From Bacteroides caccae (lineage in GTDB: Bacteria; Bacteroidota; Bacteroidia; Bacteroidales; Bacteroidaceae): DNA of 64,000 bases. How positions within the stretch are numbered: the first letter of the stretch is position 1; every line of letters starts with the position of its first letter. The stretch covers positions 1,302,001-1,366,000 of the forward strand of contig NZ_CP022412.2 of assembly GCF_002222615.2 (NCBI RefSeq). The letters run 5' to 3'. Below are positions 1-8,480 of this stretch, piece after piece. A model generated the notes under the pieces. That model saw only the letters and a program-made list of their open reading frames with translations. It had not been told where the DNA came from and searched no databases. A program made the position numbers and the translations under genes.

Positions 1-457
1 GCTCAGCCCATGAGTTAAACGCCGGCAGATTCTCTTGGGATTCTGCTAGCTGTACCAGATCAAAAGTCTTTTGAGCATTCTCTGCAAAACGCAACGTTAG
101 TTGTGCTCTTCGTTGAGTTTTTCCAGAATTGGTCTTATAATATACGTATAGTACATTAAGTCCATCTGCTATCTGTCCACTTTTGGTCGTTATATTATAA
201 TCTTTACTACTGAAAGAACACCATTCTGTTCCTTCGGTCACTTCTGCGTGCCATTCCGTACCGGTTTTACCGGATAGAATGATTGCTGATGATCCGGAAA
301 CTGATTTCACGGTCGAAGATATTTTCCAATATGCTTCTCCGTCTTCGGTCGGGGATACCGGGTCGTCGTTATTGCTACACGCAAATGCACACAGTATCAG
401 CACCGTAAAGAATACGGACTTTATTGCTGCTGCGTAGTATTTGGGGGGTGATGTCAT
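1..457 (-). CDS. BACON-like lipoprotein, C-terminus cut by window edge
   Basis: The leftward frame opens with ATG at 457 and runs off the left edge (about 152 codons visible). It begins with a lipoprotein signal: a hydrophobic stretch ending Cys-Ala-Phe-Ala-Cys, so Cys27 is the likely lipidated residue, followed by Ser-Asn-Asn-Asp-Asp. The next 100 residues look like a beta-sandwich of the BACON type (Trp-rich strands, WHAEV and WCSF). The last visible residues (FNSWAE) resemble the linker that precedes a DNA/RNA non-specific endonuclease domain in Bacteroides lipoproteins, but that domain is outside the window, so the enzymatic role is inference. It lies downstream of the larger lipoprotein gene on the same strand, 81 bp away across a hairpin, so the two may be co-transcribed. 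Confidence 0.6.
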   Translation of the reverse strand, partial: MTSPPKYYAAAIKSVFFTVLILCAFACSNNDDPVSPTEDGEAYWKISSTVKSVSGSSAIILSGKTGTEWHAEVTEGTEWCSFSSKDYNITTKSGQIADGLNVLYVYYKTNSGKTQRRAQLTLRFAENAQKTFDLVQLAESQENLPAFNSWAE

Positions 458-488
458 TTGAATTTTACTTAATAGTCATTTGGGTAAA

Positions 489-520
489 CTCATGGAAGGG
501 CTATTTAGCCTTTCCATGAG
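489..520 (-). terminator. Intercistronic hairpin between two lipoprotein genes
   Basis: Two 14-bp arms (489-502 and 507-520) pair with one G-U and a 4-base loop. There is only a short T run after it on the minus strand (GAGTTTACCC). It may be a weak terminator or an RNA-processing/stability hairpin between the upstream 886-residue lipoprotein gene and the gene at the window edge. Confidence 0.5.
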
Positions 521-538
521 AATATTATTAGAAAAAAA

Positions 539-3199
539 TTATTCGTAAATAAGTACTAACTTAACGAATTGAGCATTTTTTGCATTCCCGACATAAATTC
601 TATATTTGGTATTAACAGCCGTTTCTGATAAATTATATGTGTAATCCATTCCTGATTCCTGATTCCATAAAACAGCTGCTCCACCTACCACATCTACATT
701 TGATTCATCTGCGATTCCTACTGTTACAGCTTTAGAAGCATTGGAACGGGTTGTTGCAGTAACCTTTACTAACTTTTTATCTGTAATGGCTGGTAATTCT
801 ATATAAGCTCCTTTTTGTCCAATAATTGTGTAATAATCGCTACCAGATTTTGCTCTATAATATCCATTACCGGATGAACCTGCAAATGTATATTCATAGC
901 TTCCAAAAGTATAAGTTTTGGTATCAACAAGCTTAGAGGTTGGAAAATCAGCGGGGTAATTCTCTGCTTTTGTTAAATCCAAACTGATAATAGTCTCATT
1001 TCCTGAAGGCTTACCGGCAACGGTGATTGGTACTTCTACTTCATTTCCACCAACTAATGAAATCGTCAAAGTTTGAGAATTTGTAGTAGCATTAGGATTA
1101 GGGTTGGCTTTAACAGTGATTTTTGTTCCTTCAACTGTTGCTGATACTATGTCACCTGTTAATCCACTGAGTTTAAAAGTTGGAGACTCTGAATTTGCTA
1201 CAGTAACATCAATTTCTTTAGTACCACCTTCAGCGGGGAAACTTAATGATGTAGGAGTTACTGACGTTATTGTCGGTCCTGTTGCTTCGAACTCTTTAAC
1301 ATCTTCCAAATTACGAGGTAGAAGTTGTGCACTAGTTTTATAGGCAGCAGCTATACCTGTAAGTGAACCGTTTTCTTTAGCTATATATGCTACATTATTA
1401 AAGCTACTTGCACCTTTATTTATATATACAGTTAAATCACTTCCGTTAGCCTTGAAAGTATGAGTCGAAGCCTTATCGACCTCTGTTTTCCAAATGCCTG
1501 CCGTTTCAATAGTTACATTTTCTATTTTTACAGGCATACAAGCAAAGTCTAGAAGTTTATCTACGGTAATAGTAACAGGCTGAACATTATTGCCGGAAGA
1601 TATCTTTTCAACTTCTGCAGCATCGAAGCCACTGATTTGTGGAGCACTGTTATATACTTGCATTTTCGCACTCTCTTTGCGCAGTGTAACTTTTATCTCA
1701 TCACCGAGAGAATAAGTCTCAGGCTTGATAGTCGTATTGTAAAGAGTAAGTGCATTGCCGGCGGTAGTAGCACCTTTGGTCATTACGTATAATGTACCAT
1801 ATGAGCAGTTTTGTGCTTCCGGGTCGCCACAGATAATACCTTGAATTATATAGTCATTATCAATAGGAGTTGCTTCTGTCGTTGCTTTTATCTTCGTAAC
1901 CAGATCTGCAATGCTTATAGCTTCCGGAGCACTAGCAGTGAAGGTTTCTACAGAACCGTAAATATCTCCGGTTGAAGTTGTTGCGTATGCACGAACTGCA
2001 TATTGGCTTCCACTTGTGAGTCCTGTTACTGCTACTGCCCAAGGAGAAACTTTTTCTTGAGCTTTTGTCTTAGCTACATTTGCCCAATCAATATTTGTAA
2101 CATCTCCGGTGTATTCTATATATTGTACACCGACTTCTGTTGCAGAAGCAACGTCCATGTTAACGACTGAACCGCCAAGAGTTGCAGATGTGCCATTTAC
2201 TTGAGTTGCTTCGGCAGTAGAAACAGCAGGATCAGTATTTCCTAAATCAATTTCTTGTCCGCCATTGCCGGTGGATAGAGTGATATCATCAAGACGGAAA
2301 GAAGAACTTTCTGATGATGCTGTAAACTTAATATATATGTTGTTGATTCCTTGCTTTAAAGTAAAGTTGGCAGTTGCGAGGATCCAATATGGATTATTAG
2401 CATCTCCATTATTCTTGGTATATGCAAGTGGAACCCATTCTGTTCCATTGGAACTTAAAGCAACTTTAAACTTTTCTATATTAAAAGTATTATCCCATTC
2501 TCCCCCTTCAGGCTTGTAAGAGTAATTACCTCCAAATGTCAGTTTAAGATTTGTTTGGTCAGTAGTAAGTCTTATTTTACTAATTTGGAAGATGCCTGTT
2601 TTTGTGAAAAGAGCAACATTTGGTCCGGAAGCTCCTTCGTATGCGTCTATGTTACTTTTACCTGTGTTGCGGATGCTAACTCCTTCTCCTAAATAAGTAA
2701 CATCTACTACTCCTTCTCCTGTTTTATTCCAATCATTATAATCTGCAACATCAGGATTACTACTAACATCTCCTGTTCCGAATGTCTCATTGTAAATAAC
2801 AACAGCAGGAACAACATTTCCGCTTCTAATCGTAACTTCCTCTTTCATCAGCACTCCTACCTTGTTAGAAATCTGAATCAGGACTTTCGCTTCGTCTGTA
2901 ATACCTTCGGGGATACTCACCTGAACTTTGTCAGAACCGTCACCTTCCATTTTGGAAAGTGTCACCCAGGTTTTATCGTCCAGTACAGTTGCTGTCCAGT
3001 GGCGGTTTGCTGAAATTTCAAAATAAGATTGACTTCCCTCTACCGGGGTTCCGTCGGTATCAAATACTAACGTTTTTGGAGAAACCTCCAAACGTGGAGC
3101 TTCAGTGTCGTCGTTATCGTCAACGCAACCTGCAAATAATGCTGTAGCCATTACAAACATCGTCGTAACGAACAGTTTGAGAAAAGTTAGATTTTTCAT
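539..3199 (-). CDS. Large multidomain surface lipoprotein with BACON and DUF5689-like domains
   Basis: The ATG at 3199 is chosen over an in-frame ATG at 3250 because it starts directly with a lipoprotein signal (MKNLTFLKLF..., lipobox Leu-Phe-Ala-Gly-Cys25). The protein has 886 residues. In order I see a BACON-like domain (about 30-125), a jelly-roll-like region (about 130-310), a fibronectin-III-like module (about 320-425), a DUF5689-like region (about 430-640), a second BACON-like domain (about 645-730) and a C-terminal beta-rich domain. BACON domains usually serve as carbohydrate or mucin adhesion modules, and DUF5689 is often found in Bacteroidetes proteins linked to secreted nucleases. 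No catalytic motif is visible here, so the likely role is surface binding. A good promoter precedes the gene at 3277-3307. Confidence 0.7.
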   Translation of the reverse strand: MKNLTFLKLFVTTMFVMATALFAGCVDDNDDTEAPRLEVSPKTLVFDTDGTPVEGSQSYFEISANRHWTATVLDDKTWVTLSKMEGDGSDKVQVSIPEGITDEAKVLIQISNKVGVLMKEEVTIRSGNVVPAVVIYNETFGTGDVSSNPDVADYNDWNKTGEGVVDVTYLGEGVSIRNTGKSNIDAYEGASGPNVALFTKTGIFQISKIRLTTDQTNLKLTFGGNYSYKPEGGEWDNTFNIEKFKVALSSNGTEWVPLAYTKNNGDANNPYWILATANFTLKQGINNIYIKFTASSESSSFRLDDITLSTGNGGQEIDLGNTDPAVSTAEATQVNGTSATLGGSVVNMDVASATEVGVQYIEYTGDVTNIDWANVAKTKAQEKVSPWAVAVTGLTSGSQYAVRAYATTSTGDIYGSVETFTASAPEAISIADLVTKIKATTEATPIDNDYIIQGIICGDPEAQNCSYGTLYVMTKGATTAGNALTLYNTTIKPETYSLGDEIKVTLRKESAKMQVYNSAPQISGFDAAEVEKISSGNNVQPVTITVDKLLDFACMPVKIENVTIETAGIWKTEVDKASTHTFKANGSDLTVYINKGASSFNNVAYIAKENGSLTGIAAAYKTSAQLLPRNLEDVKEFEATGPTITSVTPTSLSFPAEGGTKEIDVTVANSESPTFKLSGLTGDIVSATVEGTKITVKANPNPNATTNSQTLTISLVGGNEVEVPITVAGKPSGNETIISLDLTKAENYPADFPTSKLVDTKTYTFGSYEYTFAGSSGNGYYRAKSGSDYYTIIGQKGAYIELPAITDKKLVKVTATTRSNASKAVTVGIADESNVDVVGGAAVLWNQESGMDYTYNLSETAVNTKYRIYVGNAKNAQFVKLVLIYE

Positions 3200-3276
3200 T
3201 AGCGTTTTTAAATAAATAGTTAATATTTCTTGTGAATTGTTTGTTATCATACGTTTCGATTTAAGTAATTAGCAAA

Positions 3277-3307
3277 CAAAGATATTTTATTTTACGAAAC
3301 TAACAAA
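3277..3307 (-). promoter_or_regulatory. Bacteroides promoter for the DUF5689 lipoprotein gene
   Basis: On the minus strand TTTG (3304-3307) is followed after 19 bp by TATCTTTG (3277-3284). This matches the Bacteroides sigma-ABfr consensus TTTG / TAnnTTTG in sequence and spacing. The start codon at 3199 lies about 75 bp downstream. Confidence 0.7.
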
Positions 3308-3666
3308 GCTTTGTGCCACTATTTTTGTGTTACAATAAGGTTAAATTTGAGTTACAGCTTTACAAGTTGATACTGTTAAGGAGTGTAACAGTATGTAGGG
3401 GTTAATAAAAAATAAAAAATAAATAGGAAGGTTTGTAATAATACTAAAAAGAATAACTGCTTGTTACAACTCCGTAGGAATATAAATGTGTGCTTATGTA
3501 AAATAATAGCAATGGTTCGGGTATTGTTATGAGATAATAGTCGGGTGTCCTTTCTGTCTTATGGTTGTAAATGCCGATAAGATTTGAGAAAATGTATAGT
3601 ACTGTTTGATGTTTGTCTTTTAATACCTATATTTGTCTATATTTCATTTTAGAGAGGATAGGCATT
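3308..3666. other. AT-rich intergenic region
   Basis: The stretch between the lipoprotein promoter and the AAA-ATPase start is AT-rich and has no open frame I would support. No strong hairpin or repeat is seen. It presumably holds the rightward promoter of the AAA-ATPase gene, but I could not pick a convincing -33/-7 pair. Confidence 0.5.
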
Positions 3667-5229
3667 ATGAATAATACTTTTAGAATATACCCGATAGGGA
3701 TACAGAATTTTGAAGACTTGCGTAATAATAACAACGTATACGTTGACAAGACGGAGTTGATATATCGGTTGGCTAATACCAATAAGGTTTATTTTTTAAG
3801 TCGTCCCCGCCGCTTCGGGAAAAGTTTGCTGGTTTCCACTTTGGACGCTTATTTTCGGGGAAGAAAAGACTTGTTCCAAGGATTGGCAATGGAACGTTTG
3901 GAGAAAGAATGGAATGTCTATCCGGTGCTGCACATAGATTTCAGCATGACGAAATATACCACTATGGCTGATCTGAACGAACGTTTGAATCTTCAACTTT
4001 GTGAGTGGGAGCGAATTTATGGGAACGCTCCGGAAGAGGAGGGCTATGCAGCCCGTTTTTCTGGGATAATAAAAAGAGCATACCAGCAAACCGGTTTGCA
4101 GGTAGTAGTGCTTATTGACGAATATGATGCACCTTTATTAGACAGTAACCATTTGCCGGAACTGCAAAATGAATTACGTGAAGAAATGCGGAAATTCTTT
4201 AGTCCTTTAAAGGCACAAGGAGAATATCTTCGTTTCCTTTTCTTGACGGGAATCAGCAAATTCAGTCAAATGAGTATTTTCAGTGAACTGAATAATTTGC
4301 AGAATATCAGCATGCGGGATGATTATAGCGCAATTTGTGGTATTACCGAGCAGGAATTACGTACGCAACTGAAAGCAGATATTGAGATGATGGCACAGGC
4401 TAATGGCGAAACCTATGAGGAGGCCTGTTTGCACTTGAAACAGCAGTATGACGGGTATCATTTTAGCAAAAAGTGTGAAGACGTTTATAATCCATTTAGT
4501 TTGTTTAATGCATTTGCTCAAAAGAGCTATGAGAATTTCTGGTTTTCTACCGGAACACCTACTTTCTTGATAAACATATTACAGCAGAGTAATTTCGATA
4601 TCCGAGAATTGGATGGGACTACGGCTACTGCCGAACAGTTTGATGCTCCTACAAGTGTTATCACTGATCCTCTCCCTGTGCTTTATCAAAGTGGCTATCT
4701 TACTATCAAGGGCTACGATTCGGAATTCCAACTTTATACTTTGGCTTATCCCAACAAAGAAGTGCGGAAAGGATTTATCGAGTCTCTTATGCCCGCCTAC
4801 GTACATTTGCCGGCACGTGAAAATACGTTTTATGTGGTTTCTTTTATCAAAGACTTGCGTGCCGGAAAACTGGTTGAATGTCTGGAGAGAATAAGGGCTT
4901 TCTTCGCTTCGATTCCCAATGATCTGGAGAATAAGCAGGAAAAACATTATCAGACTATCTTCTATCTTTTATTCCGCTTGATGGGCCAATACGTGGATGT
5001 GGAAGTAAAAAGTGCTATCGGACGGGCTGACGTAGTTGTAAAATTACATGATGCTATTTATGTCTTTGAGTTCAAGGTAGATGGTACACCGGAAGAAGCG
5101 TTGGAACAAATAAACAGTAAAGGATATGCTATACCTTATCAGCCGGATCATCGAAGTGTTGTAAAGATAGGAGTCAACTTCGACAGTACGACAAGAACTA
5201 TCGGAGACTGGGTTATTGCTGAAGAATAG
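3667..5229 (+). CDS. AAA-ATPase / PD-(D/E)XK nuclease-superfamily protein
   Basis: The ATG at 3667 is preceded by a purine-rich stretch (AGAGAGGATA), and the protein starts MNNTFRIYPIGIQNFEDLR, the usual start of this family. It has 520 residues. The N-terminal part is a predicted AAA-ATPase (PF09820 type): a Walker A in RPRRFGKSLL (residues 46-55) and a Walker B ending Asp150-Glu151 in VVVLIDEYD. The C-terminus (about 450-500) has the PD-(D/E)XK-like core, an Asp in GRADVVV and Glu-x-Lys in VFEFKV, as in PF08011. Such proteins occur in many copies in Bacteroides genomes; their role is unknown, with DNA repair, defence and mobile-element functions all proposed. The gene ends only 45 bp before the inverted-repeat unit at 5275. 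Confidence 0.85.
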   Translation: MNNTFRIYPIGIQNFEDLRNNNNVYVDKTELIYRLANTNKVYFLSRPRRFGKSLLVSTLDAYFRGRKDLFQGLAMERLEKEWNVYPVLHIDFSMTKYTTMADLNERLNLQLCEWERIYGNAPEEEGYAARFSGIIKRAYQQTGLQVVVLIDEYDAPLLDSNHLPELQNELREEMRKFFSPLKAQGEYLRFLFLTGISKFSQMSIFSELNNLQNISMRDDYSAICGITEQELRTQLKADIEMMAQANGETYEEACLHLKQQYDGYHFSKKCEDVYNPFSLFNAFAQKSYENFWFSTGTPTFLINILQQSNFDIRELDGTTATAEQFDAPTSVITDPLPVLYQSGYLTIKGYDSEFQLYTLAYPNKEVRKGFIESLMPAYVHLPARENTFYVVSFIKDLRAGKLVECLERIRAFFASIPNDLENKQEKHYQTIFYLLFRLMGQYVDVEVKSAIGRADVVVKLHDAIYVFEFKVDGTPEEALEQINSKGYAIPYQPDHRSVVKIGVNFDSTTRTIGDWVIAEE

Positions 5230-5274
5230 TGACTGTTGGGCACTGTTCGCAATTCCTATTGATTTTTCCAATTC

Positions 5275-5361
5275 CTCTTTCAACCTATCACCACCCTTCT
5301 GAAACCCTTTACAGATCGTACTTACAGAACGGTGATAGGTTGTCGTTAACCTATCACCGTA
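5275..5361 (+). repeat. Left long inverted repeat of the VirE unit
   Basis: These 87 bp recur in inverted orientation at 7864-7950. The outer 70 bp (5275-5344 against 7881-7950) are identical base for base, and the inner 17 bp have three mismatches. Each copy carries its own inner inverted repeat: CAACCTATCACC near the outer end and GGTGATAGGTTG about 46 bp inward, followed by another AACCTATCACC. Each end could therefore fold on itself. The repeat lies between the AAA-ATPase stop and the 3' end of the VirE-like gene. Confidence 0.9.
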
Positions 5362-5395
5362 TCCTTCACCTGTCACCGTACCGATAATTGTATAT

Positions 5396-7507
5396 TTATG
5401 CTCTTTTCGGCTTGATTCGGACAACTTTATAGACATTGCCGCGCTTGGCGTGTATGGAAGGCACTTGATTCCTCTGCAATATTCTTCCAAACTGGATAAT
5501 GTTGCAATTGGAAATGCGGATTCTACTATCATGTTGCACCTGTTCCAGTATCTCGATGGCGAGAAGTAACTCGTATTCTTCCTCATCTTCCCGGGCAGCT
5601 CGGAAATATTGGTGGAATAATTGCTCTGCAATGGGGATCACTTGAAACTCCTGATTGCTTTCGGTCATAACCTTTTCATCTTCGGCATTGAACCAATAAC
5701 GTTCTCCTTTGTAAATATCGTGTATGGCTTGCGCGTAAAGTTGTTCATAGTCGATAGGAGAACAATCGATCGGACCGGTTACGGCGATGACGATATAACG
5801 TCGGCTGCCGGAAGTGTCGGTCAGTAAATCCTTGTGATTGCTCGTGCCGATGAATGAGGCATAGCGGCGCAACTCCTGTGTCGCTACACCGTGAGGACGG
5901 CGGGTGTTGACTACCGGTTTTTGAATGATATGTTTCAGGAAAGCCTGTTGACTCTCCCTGTTTTGGTCGAACTCGTCCATGTTGATGAGTGCGAAACGGT
6001 TGAGAGATAGTTCGGCATCCCTTTTGTTGCTGAAGTCAATGCGGTCGGTGTAGTAGGGTTGCAATTCGGTCGGTAGCAGATTCCGGCAGAAAGTGGATTT
6101 CCGGTAAGCTTGCGGACCGACTAACAACGGTACCGTGCAATTTGCGTAGTTGCGGTCAGTGTGGCGCCAATGAGCCACCATATTCAGGAACCAGCGATAA
6201 AACAGATCAGGCCAGTGGATATTGTTGCAAGGAACACGGGAAGCAAGCTCGCGGATGCGGTCGCGACCGTCCCAACGGATATCCACGCCGAAAAGGAAAT
6301 CTTCGATAGGGTTGAAAACCGGAATACGGTCGGAGTCCAGATAACGGGCAACATCCCTGTCCCAAAGGTTGAGTCCTTCGAGTCGTGCGTTCATGGCGAT
6401 GCTGTTGCGCGTGCGGTTGGTGACCGGACGGAAGCAAAAACAGAACGTGTTTCGTTCGCGATATTCGGTGACGGTTGTCATCGTGTTGTAACGAAACTCG
6501 TATCGGCGTTGCATAAATTCTTCTGTCCGGAGTTCCAGTTCCTGTTCGGCTGATAAGGGGGACTTTTTTCCGAAACCTTTGGCGTTCAGGTATACATTTT
6601 GTACGGTTTGGCGGATCAGGAATTCCTTCTTTTGGGTGTAGAAGTGTGCAATGGCCCAACGGGCGGTTTCCTCTTCCGGTATGCCTGACTGAAAGCAGTT
6701 TTCCGCAAGTTGCACTAAGAGAGGCTTGAGGTCATCGTCCGAATGGAGATGCACGTTGGGATGAAGTTCGCTTAATGAATGGTAAGCCTTATTCAGGGCG
6801 ACCTCGAAGAGGGCGGATAAGGTGTCGAAACTGTCGTATCCCGGAATCAGCCGTTTGAATGGGGAGTTTTCCGCTTGCACGGTTTCTTTGTAGGTGGTGT
6901 CCGACGGCATTTCTAATGGTTGGCGCATATAAATGACGGTAGAGTCGGGATTGTAATAAAGTTCCGGATCGTAGGTTTGCCGGCAGAATTGATCCAATGT
7001 CGGTTTTTTAAGTTCGATGGCATAGGAGAGTGCCGGTTGACACAGGCCGACGGCTTTTCTGTAAGCGTGAGCTTGGAATATTTCCGCTTCTTCCCGGCTT
7101 TTGGGTAGTGATTTGTCCGGGCGTGTGAAACGCAGCCATATTTTTACGGAGTGTCCGCTGGAACCCATGAAGGCTGCGAGGGTTTGGGTGAGTTCTGCTG
7201 CTTCCTGTTTCACACGGTTTACTTCCGTCCTGTTTGCCAGGTGGTTTACTTCTATTTGCACGATGCCGTTGTATGCGGTCATTTGTGTCCCGTTGGTTGT
7301 TTTGCGGAAGTTGGCGGCAGGGATGACTTTCGTCAGTTTTTGCGCTTCTTCTAGTTTGCAGTCCGGTGATGCGTGACGTATGCTTGTCCGTAGATTACTG
7401 ATCGGGCGGGCTTTCGTTTCATGCTTCATCGCTTCTATTTGTAGGGTAATATCTAGCGTTCGCATGGTTAATGTCCCGCTGTTGTCCCGCATCAAAGTAA
7501 GTTTCAT
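5396..7507 (-). CDS. VirE/BT4734-type primase-helicase-like protein
   Basis: This 703-residue protein has the two-part layout of Bacteroides virulence-associated E proteins: an N-terminal BT4734-like region (PF08800 type, about 40-200, with HSVKIWLRF) and a C-terminal VirE P-loop NTPase domain (PF05272 type, about 390-620). A Walker B is clear (FALINMDEFD, 505-514), as is a sensor-like SFIGTSN (551-557) with a downstream Ser-Arg-Arg. The Walker A is unusual: Gly464-Pro-Gln-Ala-Tyr-Arg469-Lys470-Ser471-Thr472, with Arg where the second Gly of GKS/T is expected. The tail (about 600-703) may be a winged helix. VirE NTPases resemble phage and satellite primase-helicases. It is the only gene inside the 5275-7950 inverted-repeat unit, with a promoter at 7551-7582 and a 22-bp repeat array further upstream. 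Confidence 0.8.
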   Translation of the reverse strand: MKLTLMRDNSGTLTMRTLDITLQIEAMKHETKARPISNLRTSIRHASPDCKLEEAQKLTKVIPAANFRKTTNGTQMTAYNGIVQIEVNHLANRTEVNRVKQEAAELTQTLAAFMGSSGHSVKIWLRFTRPDKSLPKSREEAEIFQAHAYRKAVGLCQPALSYAIELKKPTLDQFCRQTYDPELYYNPDSTVIYMRQPLEMPSDTTYKETVQAENSPFKRLIPGYDSFDTLSALFEVALNKAYHSLSELHPNVHLHSDDDLKPLLVQLAENCFQSGIPEEETARWAIAHFYTQKKEFLIRQTVQNVYLNAKGFGKKSPLSAEQELELRTEEFMQRRYEFRYNTMTTVTEYRERNTFCFCFRPVTNRTRNSIAMNARLEGLNLWDRDVARYLDSDRIPVFNPIEDFLFGVDIRWDGRDRIRELASRVPCNNIHWPDLFYRWFLNMVAHWRHTDRNYANCTVPLLVGPQAYRKSTFCRNLLPTELQPYYTDRIDFSNKRDAELSLNRFALINMDEFDQNRESQQAFLKHIIQKPVVNTRRPHGVATQELRRYASFIGTSNHKDLLTDTSGSRRYIVIAVTGPIDCSPIDYEQLYAQAIHDIYKGERYWFNAEDEKVMTESNQEFQVIPIAEQLFHQYFRAAREDEEEYELLLAIEILEQVQHDSRIRISNCNIIQFGRILQRNQVPSIHAKRGNVYKVVRIKPKRA

Positions 7508-7550
7508 GTCAAGTGTGTTTATTATTTATTCCTTTTTTATTAAAGGCTGA

Positions 7551-7582
7551 TAAAGGTAGGCTTTATAATCCGGTCGGGCAAA
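7551..7582 (-). promoter_or_regulatory. Promoter of the VirE-like gene
   Basis: On the minus strand TTTG (7579-7582) is followed after 20 bp by TACCTTTA (7551-7558), one base off the TAnnTTTG consensus. The start codon at 7507 is about 45 bp downstream. The 22-bp repeat array lies 70-220 bp upstream of this promoter. Confidence 0.6.
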
Positions 7583-7654
7583 CTCTTTCGTATTTATTTA
7601 TCACTAAAACTTGGTTAAGTTTTATATGCCTTTTTGCTGCCTGTTCCATACGGG

Positions 7655-7801
7655 GAAACGATCGGTTTCATCGGTGAGAAACTCTAGTTTCTGCACCTTG
7701 AAACTCTGGTTTCAATAGCTTGAAACTTTAGTTCCGGCAGCTTGAAACTAAAGTTTCTTCGCCTTGAAACAAATTGTAACAAGGCATGAAACGGAAGTTA
7801 C
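7655..7801. repeat. Seven-unit 22-bp iteron-like palindrome array
   Basis: Seven units of the form GAAAC-N4/5-GTTTC start at 7655, 7678, 7700, 7722, 7744, 7766 and 7788, so the spacing is 23 then five times 22 bp. Examples are GAAACTCTAGTTTC (7678), GAAACTCTGGTTTC (7700) and GAAACTAAAGTTTC (7744); the last two units are degenerate (ending GTAAC and GTTAC). The linkers of the middle units end in CTT. A 22-bp period puts the palindromes on about the same face of the helix, as in plasmid iterons or operator arrays. The array lies between the VirE promoter and the right inverted repeat. Its function is not known. Confidence 0.85.
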
Positions 7802-7863
7802 CTCTGAGTGGTACTCTTGTTTACAAGAGGCATTTATCAAATTGGGCGGTGATAGGTGATAGG

Positions 7864-7950
7864 TAAGGTGATAGGTTACTGACAACCTATCACCGTTCTG
7901 TAAGTACGATCTGTAAAGGGTTTCAGAAGGGTGGTGATAGGTTGAAAGAG
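7864..7950 (-). repeat. Right long inverted repeat of the VirE unit
   Basis: This is the inverted copy of 5275-5361, with 7881-7950 a perfect match to 5275-5344. Just inside it, three near-tandem GGTGATAGGT motifs (about 7846-7876) repeat the core of the inverted repeat. A small palindrome, CTCTTG-TTTA-CAAGAG (7814-7829), separates it from the 22-bp array. Beyond 7950 the sequence (AATTTGCATT) shows no convincing target-site duplication against the left flank (ATTTTTCCAATTC). Confidence 0.9.
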
Positions 7951-8480
7951 AATTTGCATTTTTCCCTTTGTAGAGAGTAGTTGGAATATACGGAATTTCT
8001 TGTATTTATTTCCATATTTCTACTGTATTTCAAAATAAACATATATCTTTGTCATACGCTTTCTGCTCATCGGCGTGATGAAACGGTGGAAAGCGGTTAT
8101 TATTTTAAATGGAATATGACGTATTATCTCTCTTACCCGAAATCTAGCAGTTTCTATTCACGGAGAGATGATACAACAGATATTCCACGTGAACGGCTTG
8201 TATCAACATATCCGTTAGGAGATGTGTTATATATAAACGATTGGCGTGGATGTCTGTTGTTATCATTGTCTCGTGAAAAGGTTCGCTAGGCCTAGGGTAA
8301 AGATAATGGTACAACAGCATTCACGTCTTTTTTGTATCCGGGCGGTTATACATTACCCCAGAAAAGTCTAACCTAACCACTCCTTACTCGTCCGAAATGC
8401 AAAAAACGTGGATGCGTGTTGTCCCACATAAACAAAATAACATTTACTTTTTATTGTGGAACACATTAAAAAAGAGCATT
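7951..8480. other. Intergenic region right of the VirE unit
   Basis: This 530-bp stretch has a good -7 element (TATCTTTG, 8044-8051) but no matching TTTG at the right distance. A 57-codon open frame (8117-8289, starting MTYYLSYPKSS) follows, but it has no recognisable domain and I do not call it a gene. The rest is AT-rich, with no strong hairpin. Confidence 0.4.

Noticed and set aside
5044..5631. Leftward open frame across the left inverted repeat
   Set aside because: Overlaps the ends of two real genes on both sides and has no domain.
7655..7801. Repeat array as a CRISPR
   Set aside because: The 22-bp units have no unique spacers of usual length, repeats are palindromic and degenerate, and no cas gene is near.
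5260..7965. Target-site duplication around the inverted-repeat unit
   Set aside because: The flanks share only AATT, which can be explained by a one-base shift extending the inverted repeat itself.
7981..8289. Small gene right of the VirE unit
   Set aside because: TTG start or a late ATG, no recognisable domain and no good ribosome binding site.
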